Source: Gracilaria gracilis (Eukaryota > Rhodophyta > Florideophyceae > Gracilariales > Gracilariaceae). Taken from it: a stretch of 64,000 bases of DNA. This document shows positions 30,651-40,196 of the stretch, in pieces. Position numbers and translations under genes: made by a program. Numbering within the stretch: position 1 is the first letter of the stretch; every line of letters begins with the position of its first letter. The notes beneath the pieces were generated by a model. It was given only the letters and a program-made list of their open reading frames with translations. It was not told the origin of the DNA and did no database searches. The stretch lies in assembly GCA_030374805.1 (NCBI GenBank), contig JARGSG010000200.1, positions 558,001-622,000 of the forward strand, in the 5' to 3' direction.

Positions 30651-33045
30651 TTAGGTGGAATCATGTAGATGTCGCGCGTGAGTTCACTACCCTGCAAGTT
30701 GGCTCCTTTTACGTCAAGGGTTGCAAGGGGTAGCCCGAGAGTGGCTGCGATCGATAAGACGGTCCGAATGACCGGGAACTGGGCAGAAGAGGAGTCCCTA
30801 CGAATTCCGTCCTTCTCTCTGTCTCTGTTCCCATGCGGGACCAACCGACATTTGAGACGAAGAGCACCATTTTCCCCATCATCCTTTAGATGAAAAAAGT
30901 GGTGAGATGACACAATGTTCGCGTAAATTGGGAGAGATGAACGAAGGACTTCTTGATAACGACCCTCGTACACGGCCTTCTCCTTGGAAATGGCTTTATC
31001 GTCCACCCACCTAGGCAAAAACTGAAATCGCGATTCAGGCATTTGTTCCTTTCTTAGGGTGTCCATCGCCTTCCTAAGGATATCCTGTTCGATAGAACGC
31101 AGTTGTGCCGGAGGGATGATATTTTTCATCGCAGTCGATCCAATGTCCTTCTCAGGACGTGGAGGATCGTGGGGGATGCCAATATCCCTCTCAGGCATAT
31201 CTACCACTTTCGGCTTTTCTCCGGCTAGCAGCGAGGTGACATTGGGATGGTAGGACCATAGCGAAGGTTCGTCATTATTCAGGAGGAACTCAACTGTACC
31301 CTTACGCGGAGGTTCAACCGTCAAAGGTTGTGCCCGTTCTTGAGGCTCCTCATCAGCTGGGACCTTGGCGAATTCATCACCGGTCGCCTCGATAACATCG
31401 ACGATCCCATGTGAAAGGGGAGATGTGTAGCCCATTTGGTCCAGCTCAGCAAGGAGGGCAGACTTTGGTACTAGTCGAACATCTTCATATGCAGCACGAA
31501 TGCTGGGGCCGTTGTGGTTGACGTTGGAAGAGAGCAAGAGAGAATATTCTTGCGCCTCTCGAACGAAACCCACCTTCCAGGCGCTAAATTTGGGACCTCT
31601 CTTGAAGTAATACACTGCAGTGTCCCTTGGAAAGTGGACATGCGAGAGTACGTGAGGTTCACGAGTCTTCTCAAGCGTCTGTATCGCTCTTCTTGCTACC
31701 TGCTCATGGTAGGCTTTGAGAAGCTCCTCGGTTGTGTGAGACTGTGGAAGACCCATCAAGCTAGGCGTATATCCTCGAACGAGTTCGAAGCTACTCATCT
31801 TGCGGCCACCGTACATGCAATTACTTAGAAAGGTTGCACGGGAGAGGATCTCCATGTAAGTGAACTGCGTTTTGTGGGCAGCGGAGAAGTAACTCGCATC
31901 CCGCAGGAGTCTCATCGCCACAAGCCTCACGATTTCATTCTTGGACTCTACTACACCCATCTTGTTATGCCTCCGCGCAGGTCTTGGCTCAAACAGAATG
32001 GAATGGGCGTTCAGAAACTCCTTGAACGTTCCCTTATCGAATTCAGGATCACCAGAAACCGAATCAGGGGGGCCATGGATATTCACCCAATGCTGCTCGA
32101 AAGCAGTTTTGACCTCACCCAGCTCTCTACACTCTAGCATCACAGCGACGGAGAATGCTGAGGAGATGTCAACCATATGTAGGATCGGCAAGTTCTCCAT
32201 TTCAGAGATGAAGAAGAAGTCGATCTGAACATGTGAGTTGAAAGGCACCAGCAGTCGCCGAAATGAGACCTTTCTAGAAGACGATGGTCGTCCAGTTGAC
32301 CGACAAGTCGTACACTTGAATAGAACTGCCTGCAAAGCCTGCTGGAGTACGGGAGTTAGGACTCGAGCGCGCCCGCAAATCTCCTTCATGTCCTCGAGGG
32401 GCATGTGAGTGAAACAGTGGAGCTTAGCGGCGAAGCGGCGACAGACCTTGTGGTCCGAATACTTCTTTTTGAGGGATGATGCTGTATTCCTCGCAACTAT
32501 GGCTCGGTATGACGCGAAGTAGGAGGAAATGGATTCACTCGTGCTAGGTAGAACTAAAAGTCGTGTGCGAACAGTATCCCGTGGGTCCTCTGGAAGACTT
32601 GAGCTGTATGTCTGCAGCTGAAGTTCGGAACCAGACAGTACTCCCTTGGGTAACACGAGCAACTTCTCTCGTCCTAGCAGGTTGCCTTGGTGAAGGAGCT
32701 GATTTCCGACTAATGGCAACCCGTCTCCCTCCACTATGTAGAACGGAAGTGTTGCACGACGCCCGTGAACATCAGTTAGCGGGAGGTCCCAGATGGCAAA
32801 CGTCAGGCGAGCGTCGTCACAATTTACTCTGTAACCATGATAAAATGGTTTGCGGTCAAGGGGATGGAGTTTGAAGGGGATACCAAGAGCAGAAGAGATG
32901 CGCGCAGCAGATTGCACGCCACCGACACTCCGAGGGCACCCGATATCAAGAATCGGGTTCGGATCTCCCTTTCCGTCTTCCGAATTAGCGGCTCCACGCC
33001 TAATAATTAAGCTTGATTGGCTTTCGAAGGTGTGGAGCCTCTTCG
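30593..33045 (-). pseudogene. Copia D protease, integrase and start of RT
   Basis: The open frame lies -1 relative to gag and overlaps its end. The protease site reads PILDIGCPRSVGG (about 32955); Ile replaces the usual Thr or Ser. The pre-integrase HHCC site has H within KLHCFTHMPLEDM and CTTC. The integrase core has D (HVQIDFFF, 32230), D (VSGDPEFDKG, 32060) and E (GVVESKNE, 31955). A linker rich in charged residues leads to the RT start (KCRLVPHGNRDREKDG, then TLDVKGANLQG). The frame ends in a stop at 30593, just after the shift into the next pol frame. Without that indel, pol would be about 1150 residues. Confidence 0.9.
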
Positions 33046-34214
33046 AAAAAACCCCTCAGACGGCTTGTTTTTCTGAGATGTCTCCTTTTCCAGGCGGACC
33101 ATCTTCTGTAGATAGGTCTCTCCATCCTTGTAAGGGCAGTCCTTGGAGTTGCGGTAGTGGAGGGGGGAACCGCAATCGAAGCAGAAGCCCTTCCTAGCGT
33201 TGTGGCGCTTATTCGGAGGGCTCCCGTCACTAGTTCTGGTTGAAGGCTGGCCAGCCCCTCTCTTTTTCTTCATGCCCCTCTTGCTCCCTTGGAATGATGG
33301 AGGCTGTAGAGGGCGATTCGTATCGGAAGAGCTGACCCCAAGAGATTGAAGGGTTTTGTGGACTCTCTGCTGCACTATAACCTCGATATCGTTTCGAGAC
33401 AGTTCCGAGGAGGCCTGCTGAGTGGCGGATGAAAGAGAATGCAGCACTGAGACCGCATCATCTAGATGAAAAACGACGCGGGGAGCAGCCGGCCTAGCAA
33501 TAGCTTTAATGTTCTCAGGCTTGCTATCACCTTTCTTCTCGAGGAGTCTCGGAAGTTGCAGAGCAAGCGCATCTGAAGCATCCTTTACTTTGCGACGATA
33601 TTCCTGAAAGTGCGACTGCATCGACTCTAGAGTTTCGGGGATTTCCACGGGACCTAAAGTCTGCACAAGGAAGTCGGAGATACTTCGAATTTTCTCGATA
33701 ACCGCGAAAGGTACAAGTCCACCATCAACAGCAGCTTGACCATGCTCAGCGTGGGACTGAGCTTGAGAAAGGAGTTGCAGGACTGCGTTATGAAGAGTGT
33801 TCTCCGGAAGGTTGGCATTGTTAATCAACGTAATTGCCAAAACCTCACCGATGTGAGTCGAAGACTCGAACCCGGCATGCATTAGGTGCTGAGAGGCGAG
33901 CCCTCGAAAACGATCTACGAAGGCAACTAAGTCTTCGTGCTTCTTACGACGACAGCTGGAAACTTTGTTGAAGGACGAAATGAACCGATTGACCATTGCA
34001 ATCGGCGGATCGACCGCGACCAAGTCTACAATGTCTTGTACGGCTTGGATTTGATCTTCTTGACGAAAGTCAATGCAGCCTTTTCCTTGAGCCTCTCCGA
34101 CGATGCATTTCTGAGCTGGCGGCAGCCCATGCTCCACTTATAAACGACCAAGAATTGTTTACATGGTTTTGTAACGTTTGTATGGCCACTTTTCAGACGC
34201 GATTCGTATCGTAT
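33007..34214 (-). pseudogene. Copia D gag, main part
   Basis: This continues the gag begun at 37952 after removal of Gypsy F. Two TAA codons lie in the first part (about 34165 and 34141), after which the frame is open to TAA 33007-33009. The gag core is at residues 40-180 of this piece (VNRFISSFNKVSSCRRKKHEDL). A coiled-coil-like stretch and a zinc knuckle CFDCGSPLHYRNSKDC (about 33180) follow. A run of six T on the coding strand (33046-33051) precedes the -1 pol frame. Confidence 0.85.
33046..33051 (-). promoter_or_regulatory. Copia D candidate -1 frameshift site
   Basis: Coding-strand codons GGG TTT TTT CGA. From here the -1 frame is open through the gag stop into the protease. A U-run slip is plausible but not a textbook heptamer. 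Confidence 0.4.
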
Positions 34215-34566
34215 TGTTGATCGATCACACTGCTAGAAACACCGGCACGTTCTACGGGCAAGCAAACGCAAAGAGCAGGCACAAGACCTTAGCAGACTCT
34301 GCCAAGGTTGCCTCCCGTTCCTCGGAGTTCCTCCTCCGAGGGCGGGGCTTTTTATTCTCTAACTTATTGCGTGTTTTGCAACCTACGTAATGCGCTGCTC
34401 ACTATTGCGTGGCTTGCGTTTGGAATTGCTTCCTGAAAAGGTACCTGTCCATGTAGTCCTCTATCCACTACTACGTGGCTAGTGTTTGGACTTGTTTCCT
34501 AAAACGGAAACCCACAATACTTATTGTGGTGAGTCTGCGGCTTCAGCATTGCTGGTGATATCAAAA
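34215..34566 (-). repeat. Gypsy F 3' LTR
   Basis: Partner of 37489-37829; an 11-bp length difference lies near 34420-34445. It is preceded (minus) by GGCTATGGGGGAC as polypurine tract. It contains a hairpin with arms CCTCGGA and TCCGAGG and an AATAAAAAG box. Confidence 0.9.
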
Positions 34567-34597
34567 GTCCCCCATAGCCAAATGTCTCATTTGGTTA

Positions 34598-37440
34598 TTA
34601 GAGAGAGACATTGCCGGCAATTCTTCGCTGACGCTTTGTGCCCGACTCGATACATTCTTTGACGTATTCCTTCAGGATTTCAGGTACGTCTGCTCTCAAA
34701 GATTCGAGAGATACCCAATCTGTTTCTTCGTCGGAAAACCCTTTCCATTGAACGAGTAATTCGACTTTTCCTTTCGACTGCCTTATGTCTTTAAAATCTG
34801 CGATTGTTAACAGTTCGTCGGCTTGGTAGGCAAGATGTTCCTTAACATCTTCGGTTATTTCAAAATCTGCGTTGCGGAAGAACTTCAAACGACGTCCATG
34901 TGCCCACTCCTTTTTCCCGGTGAGCAAATCTTCGACCTCGAAAAGATAGTTATCCCGGCAAAGCGTGACCCTGAAAGGGCCCTGCCACTGCAGACTAAGC
35001 TTGGATCCTTTTTGTCTCTGCAATAGCCCACGAAGGACGTAATCCCCTTCAGTAAAATTGATTTGGCGTACTCCTGTCTTCTGGTTGTGGGATTCAACGG
35101 CGGCGCGGCGCTTCTTCGAAGAGATTTCCGCGCATTCGCGATGACAATTGTCCAATGACGAGTGGAGTCGTTCGGTCTCTAATAGAGCTTTTGCTCGTGC
35201 GGCATCGATACAGTTCACCTTCTTTCTGGCGTTGCCTCGCACAATGGTTGCCAGCGGGGAGTCCTGGGGCAATCCTGTGAAGACTGTCAAAGGACATTTC
35301 TGTTTCAGTCTCTTAGTTGGAGAGTTGTTCAGCGCGGATTGTATCAGTGGGAGAACGGACGGCCAGGAAGAATGAGGTAGTTGAAATTCTGAGAGTACTG
35401 CTCTGCAAGCACGTAGAACCTCGCGACAGACGACTTCGACAGTGCCGTTGCTCCACGGGCAGTACGGAAGATTGAAGTGGTGGTTGACTTTCAACGCTCC
35501 TGCTACTTGCTTCATCAATGTGTTCTTGAAGTGACTGCCCTGGTCTGAAAGCCAGTAGTGCGCGATTCCGAAAGAGGCAAACCAATCCACCAGTACAGTA
35601 GTTGTAGTCTCAGCGTCGGCTTCTGATGTTGGCTTTAGCCACACATATCCTGACAGGTCGTCTTTTACGATGAGACAGTACAATTTGTTGTTCTCGCCCT
35701 TCGTATGTTTGATGAATACTCTCTGGTTCGGAGCGTACCTCCGTTGTGCGGAGCGGAATGGTTCAGCGTTTGGCTTCAGTTTGATAGAAAGTGGACGCAC
35801 ATTGGCGGGCGGATGCGCCCCCAGTTTGATTGCAAAACAATCGCGATGTTCCTCTAGGACATTGCGAAGTGTGATAGTGCCTTCGCTTGACATCCCGTTG
35901 CTCCTCGCAGTGCTCACTACACTTTCCAAAGCGTCGTCGATTGACTCTGGCGTGTCGTTCCCGAATCCGGCTTGGAGGCTTTCGGGAAGATCTATAGGGT
36001 CATCGTCGACTGCTTGGTAGCTAATACCTTGGAAATTTACGGCTGATAGACGGCCGTTCCCCACCTTGAGTTCTGACTCGGACATGCCATCTATTCTGGG
36101 CCCCACCTTCTGTAGGTGGGCCTTCAGATCAAAACCCATGGCCTTGAGGAGAGGACGCCCAATCAGTACTTCCGCCATGTCCTCATCGGCAATGAGGAAT
36201 TCTACTTCCGATATGCGTACTGGCAGTTCCGTGTTGGGCAAATTGATTGTTAACGATAGCCAGGTCTTCCTGGAAGCGGTTGACTTTTTGTCTGGCACTC
36301 CACCTGTAAGAGCTGGTTCGAGCACCATTGGCCGTGCAAGTTGCTCGTACGCCGTGTCGGGGTGCTTTTCCAGAATGTTTCTGAAAACATTGGACGATAT
36401 GGTTGAGAAATCTGCTCCTGAGTCTCCCAGTGCGACTTCCTTCACATCGTTCAGAAGGACCGCGTACCTTCCTTCCTCTTCGTTCGGGCTGGTTTTCGAG
36501 GGTAGACGGATAGACGAAATTTTAGCCCGACTCTTCTTCTCAGCAAAATGTTTGTCCAAGAGTTCTTTCTTCTTAGATTTCGAAGTAGCAGGGCATTTGC
36601 TGATGGGGTGAATGCCTTTGCATTCCTCGGTATTCAAGCAAGGCTTTGTCCATTCGTCTGAACGGTTGCCAGCTTTTCCATTTCCTGATGGTGCTCTTTG
36701 CCCCAGCCTCTCCCGCACAGGCCGGTTTGGCCTAGAGAACTTTGCGGGTGGTTCTTTACTGCTGCTTCGCGCATTTCGCTTGTGCGAGTGCCCCTGCTTT
36801 CTTCTCAACTTAGATGTTGCCGACTAAACGGCGTGGACTTGCGTCGAGAGCGTAGCCAGGTTGTTGGCATAGAAAGTCAGGTTCCCTTTCTGTGCGGCGG
36901 TCCACATACCAATCTGATCTTTGACAAGTTGCTTGAGTTCCGGGGGTTCGAGCTTTTGTGTCAGCTTGAAAACAAGCTGTTTACAGCGATCGGATTCTGT
37001 GAAAACCTCCGACGCGTTGTGCTCGTCGAGCGCAGTGATAACATCCAGCACGAATTGCTCCGCAGCTCCAGCCGGATCTCGCGTTGACGGTGAGTACTTG
37101 ATTCCTGATAAGGCCTCTTCAACTCGTTCGTTGAGATCTCTTGAAGAGTGAGCGAGTCGAGACTCAAACCAGGACTGTACTGCTTCGTTTGTAGCTTCTT
37201 CGGCCTTGGCGGCGCCTTCGATTCGGCCCAAAATGCAAAGGCTGTGTAGCAACTTGGGCTGGATGCATTGCCGCACGGAGGCAGCTTTCAAACGTTGGTT
37301 TGCAGGCCTTCCTGCATTGAGATCATTAACGCGGTCTACGTATGCCGCGTAATCTGTTTCGAACTTAATAAGTTCGGGTTGGGTCGCTTTCTCTTTAGCG
37401 TTGGCGCCTGGATGGTGTTCACCAGTCCGTACGTCGACAT
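34598..37440 (-). pseudogene. Gypsy F gag-protease-integrase with in-frame loss of RT and RNase H
   Basis: The gag starts at ATG 37440 (MSTYGLVNTIQAP). A frameshift lies near 37390-37395 and a TAG at 36824-36826, where Gypsy G has Gln. The protein continues with the knuckle CLNTEECKGIHPISKC (about 36640) and the protease ALGDSGADFSTIS (about 36430). The RT start (FRSAQRRYAPNQRVFIKHT, about 35700) passes directly into the integrase at KGENNKLYCLIVKDDLSGY. Compared with Gypsy G about 1770 bp (590 codons) are missing, yet the frame is kept across the join. The integrase D (HYWLSDQGSHF) and E (NGTVEVVCRE) and the chromodomain (LLVQWKGFSDEETDWV) remain. The first integrase Asp fell within the deletion. 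Confidence 0.9.
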
Positions 37441-37477
37441 GTCTTCCTTTCGCAGCGGCTCGGTACGATTTGACGTC

Positions 37478-37488
37478 TCAAAGCGCTT
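37478..37488 (-). other. Gypsy F putative primer-binding site
   Basis: AAGCGCTTTGA (minus) next to the LTR end, identical to Gypsy E and G. Confidence 0.6.
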
Positions 37489-37829
37489 TGTTGATCGATC
37501 ACACTGCTAGAAACACCGGCAAGTTCTACGGGCAAGCAAACGCAAAGAGCAGGCACAAGACCTTAGCAGACTCTGCCAAGGTTGCCTCCCGTTCCTCGGA
37601 GTTCCTCCTCCGAGGGCGGGGCTTTTTATTCTCTAACTTATTGCGTGTTTTGCAACCTACGTAATGCGCTGCTCACTATTGCGTGGCTTGCGTTTGGACT
37701 TGCTTATCTGTCCATGTAGTCCTCTATCCACTACTACGTGGCTAGTGTTTGGACTTGTTTCCTAAAACGGAAACCCACAATACTTATTGTGGTGAGTCTG
37801 CGGCTTCAGCATTGCTGGTGATATCAACA
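37489..37829 (-). repeat. Gypsy F 5' LTR
   Basis: Partner of 34215-34566. Its outer end joins the 5' piece of the Copia D gag. Confidence 0.9.
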
Positions 37830-37952
37830 CATATCGACCCATTCCCAAATGTTGCGACGCCACTGCAATAAGTCTTTTGCAGCGTCAAAGACGGGGACAT
37901 CGTAAGAGTTTTGCATCACGTAGGGTTTAGAAAAAACAGGCTCTAGGCCCAT
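37830..37952 (-). pseudogene. Copia D gag, N-terminal piece
   Basis: It starts at ATG 37950-37952, within the primer site, and encodes MGLEPVFSKPYVMQNS and about 25 more residues up to WVDM at the Gypsy F insertion. It is continuous in frame with 34214 downward. Confidence 0.85.
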
Positions 37953-37955
37953 AAC
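37943..37955 (-). other. Copia D primer-binding site
   Basis: The minus strand reads GTTATGGGCCTAG next to the LTR. It is complementary to the initiator tRNA-Met anticodon region with one change from the Copia B site, and it overlaps the gag start codon. Confidence 0.8.
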
Positions 37956-38242
37956 TGGGGTTGTTCCGTAAAGACGGTGTGTGCCGGCGGCGTGTCCGGC
38001 GAGCGCTGCGAAGCAGAGCCGATCGCTTCTCAAAACACTAAAGAAAGGACAAAGCACGTCTGCCCTTGTTCCCCCTTGGCTCCTTCTGGAGGTCGTTGGG
38101 GAGGAACAGGTATAGTCTCTTTACTTCATTGTGCCAAGGCCGCCGCGAGCGAGAGGTACGCCGCGAGCTGCGCGAGCTCAGCGGTGACCAGCAAGGCTTC
38201 AGCTTACGGCATACACGTGCCCACATTGGCCACAATAGCACA
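37956..38242 (-). repeat. Copia D 5' LTR
   Basis: Partner of 20942-21237, one GCGAGCTGC unit shorter. The outer end is flanked by ATCCA. Confidence 0.9.
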
Positions 38243-38839
38243 ATCCAGTATACATAATGAGAACAGTATATCAGAATCATCTCAAAGATAGATACGTTAG
38301 AGTCGACAGGCATGCACTGTAGATTGACATTAACATGAATCATGAACTGAAATTTATAGCTTATTCATTATTTCAAAAGTATCGATATTTTGAGTGCTGC
38401 AAAGATTTAACTTCCAATAATTGCAAGCTGGAAATGAAACTTAAGAATCGTGACTTGTACGCTTGTGACATAGGGCAGGTGGTGAAGGCGTTCTAGAAGT
38501 AGGAAAGGCGATAGATGGAGAACCTGCAGAACTACGGGTTCTAAGATACCGCGTATCACGCTTTTCAAATACTCAAAAGCTATGCTTTTCACCTTTCAGT
38601 TCCTGAATCAAACAAATTTTCTTGTGACTAGGTGTTTTGTAGATCTCAACAATGCAAAGTGCGTTGTCATTGATATTTGGTAGAAAACTAATATTTTCTC
38701 TCATTTTAAAAAGCAATTGCATTGTTTGTCAGCAGCATTAAAGAAGGTGTGATAAAATATTTTAATCCTGCTTCGGTTGAAAATTCAGTGATTTGGTATT
38801 TGAAGATGCCCGAATTGTTCTAGAACCAAAACATTGTTC

Positions 38840-39450
38840 TGAATCAGCGCTTCGAGAAGCTGGCTTGTCAAAAAAAATGGTCGCAAAGCTCTTTTGAGAA
38901 CAGTTTTGATTGTGAAAAAAGAATTCTTTTTTAGAATCGTTTTTTAGGATGCTACACAAAAACTCATTTGAGCTTTTGTTTTATTTACTTTAATTTGCTA
39001 ATGTACTTTGCATATGACAGGTTTAAAATAGTCTTTAGAGATAGGCGTTATTTCACAGTATTAAGCATTTGGTGCGAAGAGGATAAAATCTTTGTAGAGG
39101 GTTAATATGAAGAAAAGGAAATTTTGGAGTCAAACTGGTTACAAAGCCAAATCTGGGAAACTCTGGATGTTTTTTTTCCTTGCATTCTCATTTGTTGGTA
39201 CTAAAATGATCCAAACGGAGTGTCTGTCCAGAAAGACAGAAAAATGCGCCGTGTGACACGGCGCATTTGTAGATCAAAATATGCAGCTCAGTGGCATTAC
39301 TTTTGAAACAGCTGTAAGCTTTCTATATATATACGGTAGATTTTGCCACCCCGCCAATTTCGAAAGAGATCACCAAAAACATGCAGACCTCTAATTTTTT
39401 AGCAGATTTTGATTGAGAATTGTGCACTTTAGATCAAAACACCTACCTTT
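38840..39450 (+). repeat. Dispersed AT-rich repeat, copy 1
   Basis: By eye it matches the reverse complement of about 56750-57360. Shared words include GTAGAGGGTTA, TGAAGAAAAG, AAACGG(A/G)GTGT and the hairpin. A shorter piece (ATGGTCGCAAA and flanks) also occurs near 57970. There is no open frame, LTR or obvious terminal repeat. Confidence 0.6.
39242..39268. repeat. GC-rich perfect hairpin in the dispersed repeat
   Basis: Arms AAATGCGCCGTG (39242-39253) and CACGGCGCATTT (39257-39268) pair perfectly around TGA. The GC-rich core is kept at 56933-56951 although the surrounding repeat has diverged. Confidence 0.8.
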
Positions 39451-39667
39451 GCTTCCGTAGTAGGAGCTTTGCGATTAGTGCCATTTTTCAGTGCTTTTGC
39501 TCATTTTTATCAAAATCTATCGACATCAACGGACGGTCCTCTTGGAGCACATTTGCCGTGCACATTCTGCACCGTTTCGATCGAGGCAAAACAGCTGTGG
39601 GATACAACAACAAAGCGATGGATCTCATAGCCACTCTCTCTTCCATGTACTGATCATTCGCGTTCGC

Positions 39668-39952
39668 TCAAAGCTCCTGCTTTGCATATTCTGAATCGCT
39701 GTTGCGACCCGGCTCTAAATTGCGTCCAGCACTCTCATCTCCGCTGTAATCTGCATTCGGTGCCTTCCACGTGAGCGATGGAGCGTCGTCATCGCCACGG
39801 AATAAAGCGTTCCACTTTTCACTCAAAGCGTTTCTGGTCACAACGAGGCTTTCCGCATGGTCAACGGCCTGTTTGACCATCCACTTGTGAAGCTCGCCCT
39901 GTTGCTGTAGCGATAAACGGTTGCGCTTGAATATGGGTTTCCGAGCGGTCAC
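39668..39952 (-). pseudogene. Downstream coding-like tail of the host membrane-protein gene, cut off by Gypsy H
   Basis: The minus strand is open for about 95 codons from the Gypsy H target site (VTARKPIFKRNR) to TAA 39668. The sequence looks like real protein (LHKWMVKQAVDHAESLVV). When Gypsy H and one GTCAC copy are removed, this frame is continuous with the gene at 45309-46199 except for that gene's TGA. It is either an original C-terminal domain behind a nonsense mutation or a chance open stretch. Confidence 0.5.
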
Positions 39953-40196
39953 TGTAATACAGAGGCGAGTGCACTGTATGATACGGGAAGATGATGAGAT
40001 GTTGGGTCGTGGCTGGCTGCTCTCCACGCAAGAGGAGCAGTCCAGGTCGTACCTCTTTATTTATACTGCGCCTCAAAGCAGGCTTGCAGTTGAAACAGAG
40101 AGCAACTGTGACCGAACCTAGCTTGAAGGTCACGCGCCGCTACAGAGGTCATGACTAAAGAAGACAGCAGCTTGTAGTACATACTACTTTGTCACA
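39953..40196 (-). repeat. Gypsy H 3' LTR
   Basis: Partner of 45045-45288. The last four codons and the TAG of pol (40184-40186) lie inside this LTR. A TATA box TATAAATAAA (minus) is near 40055-40064. Confidence 0.93.

Larger units (their letters stand above)
34215..37829 (-). mobile_element. Gypsy element F, non-autonomous, inserted in Copia D gag
   Basis: LTRs 34215-34566 (352 bp) and 37489-37829 (341 bp) run TGTTGATATC to GATCGATCAACA on the minus strand. The left copy has a substitution in its first bases. The flanks CGTAT (34210-34214) and CATAT (37830-37834) are a duplication with one mismatch. Removing it rejoins the Copia D gag in frame. The internal part is related to Gypsy E and G but lacks all of RT and RNase H. 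Confidence 0.92.
20942..38242 (-). mobile_element. Copia element D, complete ends, carrying Gypsy E and Gypsy F
   Basis: LTRs 20942-21237 (296 bp) and 37956-38242 (287 bp) start TGTGCTATTG on the minus strand and end AACAACCCCA. The 9-bp size difference is an extra GCGAGCTGC unit. They are flanked by the duplication ATCCA at 20937-20941 and 38243-38247. The left LTR is preceded (minus) by the purine tract GAGCGGGGGGTG, and the right one is followed by a GTTATGGGCC primer site. After subtracting Gypsy E and F the element is about 8 kb, including 2.5 kb between pol and the 3' LTR that hold antisense reading frames. Confidence 0.92.
38248..39667. other. AT-rich spacer, may include the outer part of the Copia A 5' LTR
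   Basis: No gene is seen on either strand. The first part should contain the remainder of the Copia A LTR, displaced by Copia D, but its end is not visible. Most of the rest is a dispersed repeat. Confidence 0.45.

Noticed and set aside
38840-39450. CRISPR or tandem array
   Set aside because: The hairpin is single here and repeats are dispersed, not regularly spaced; the genome is eukaryotic.
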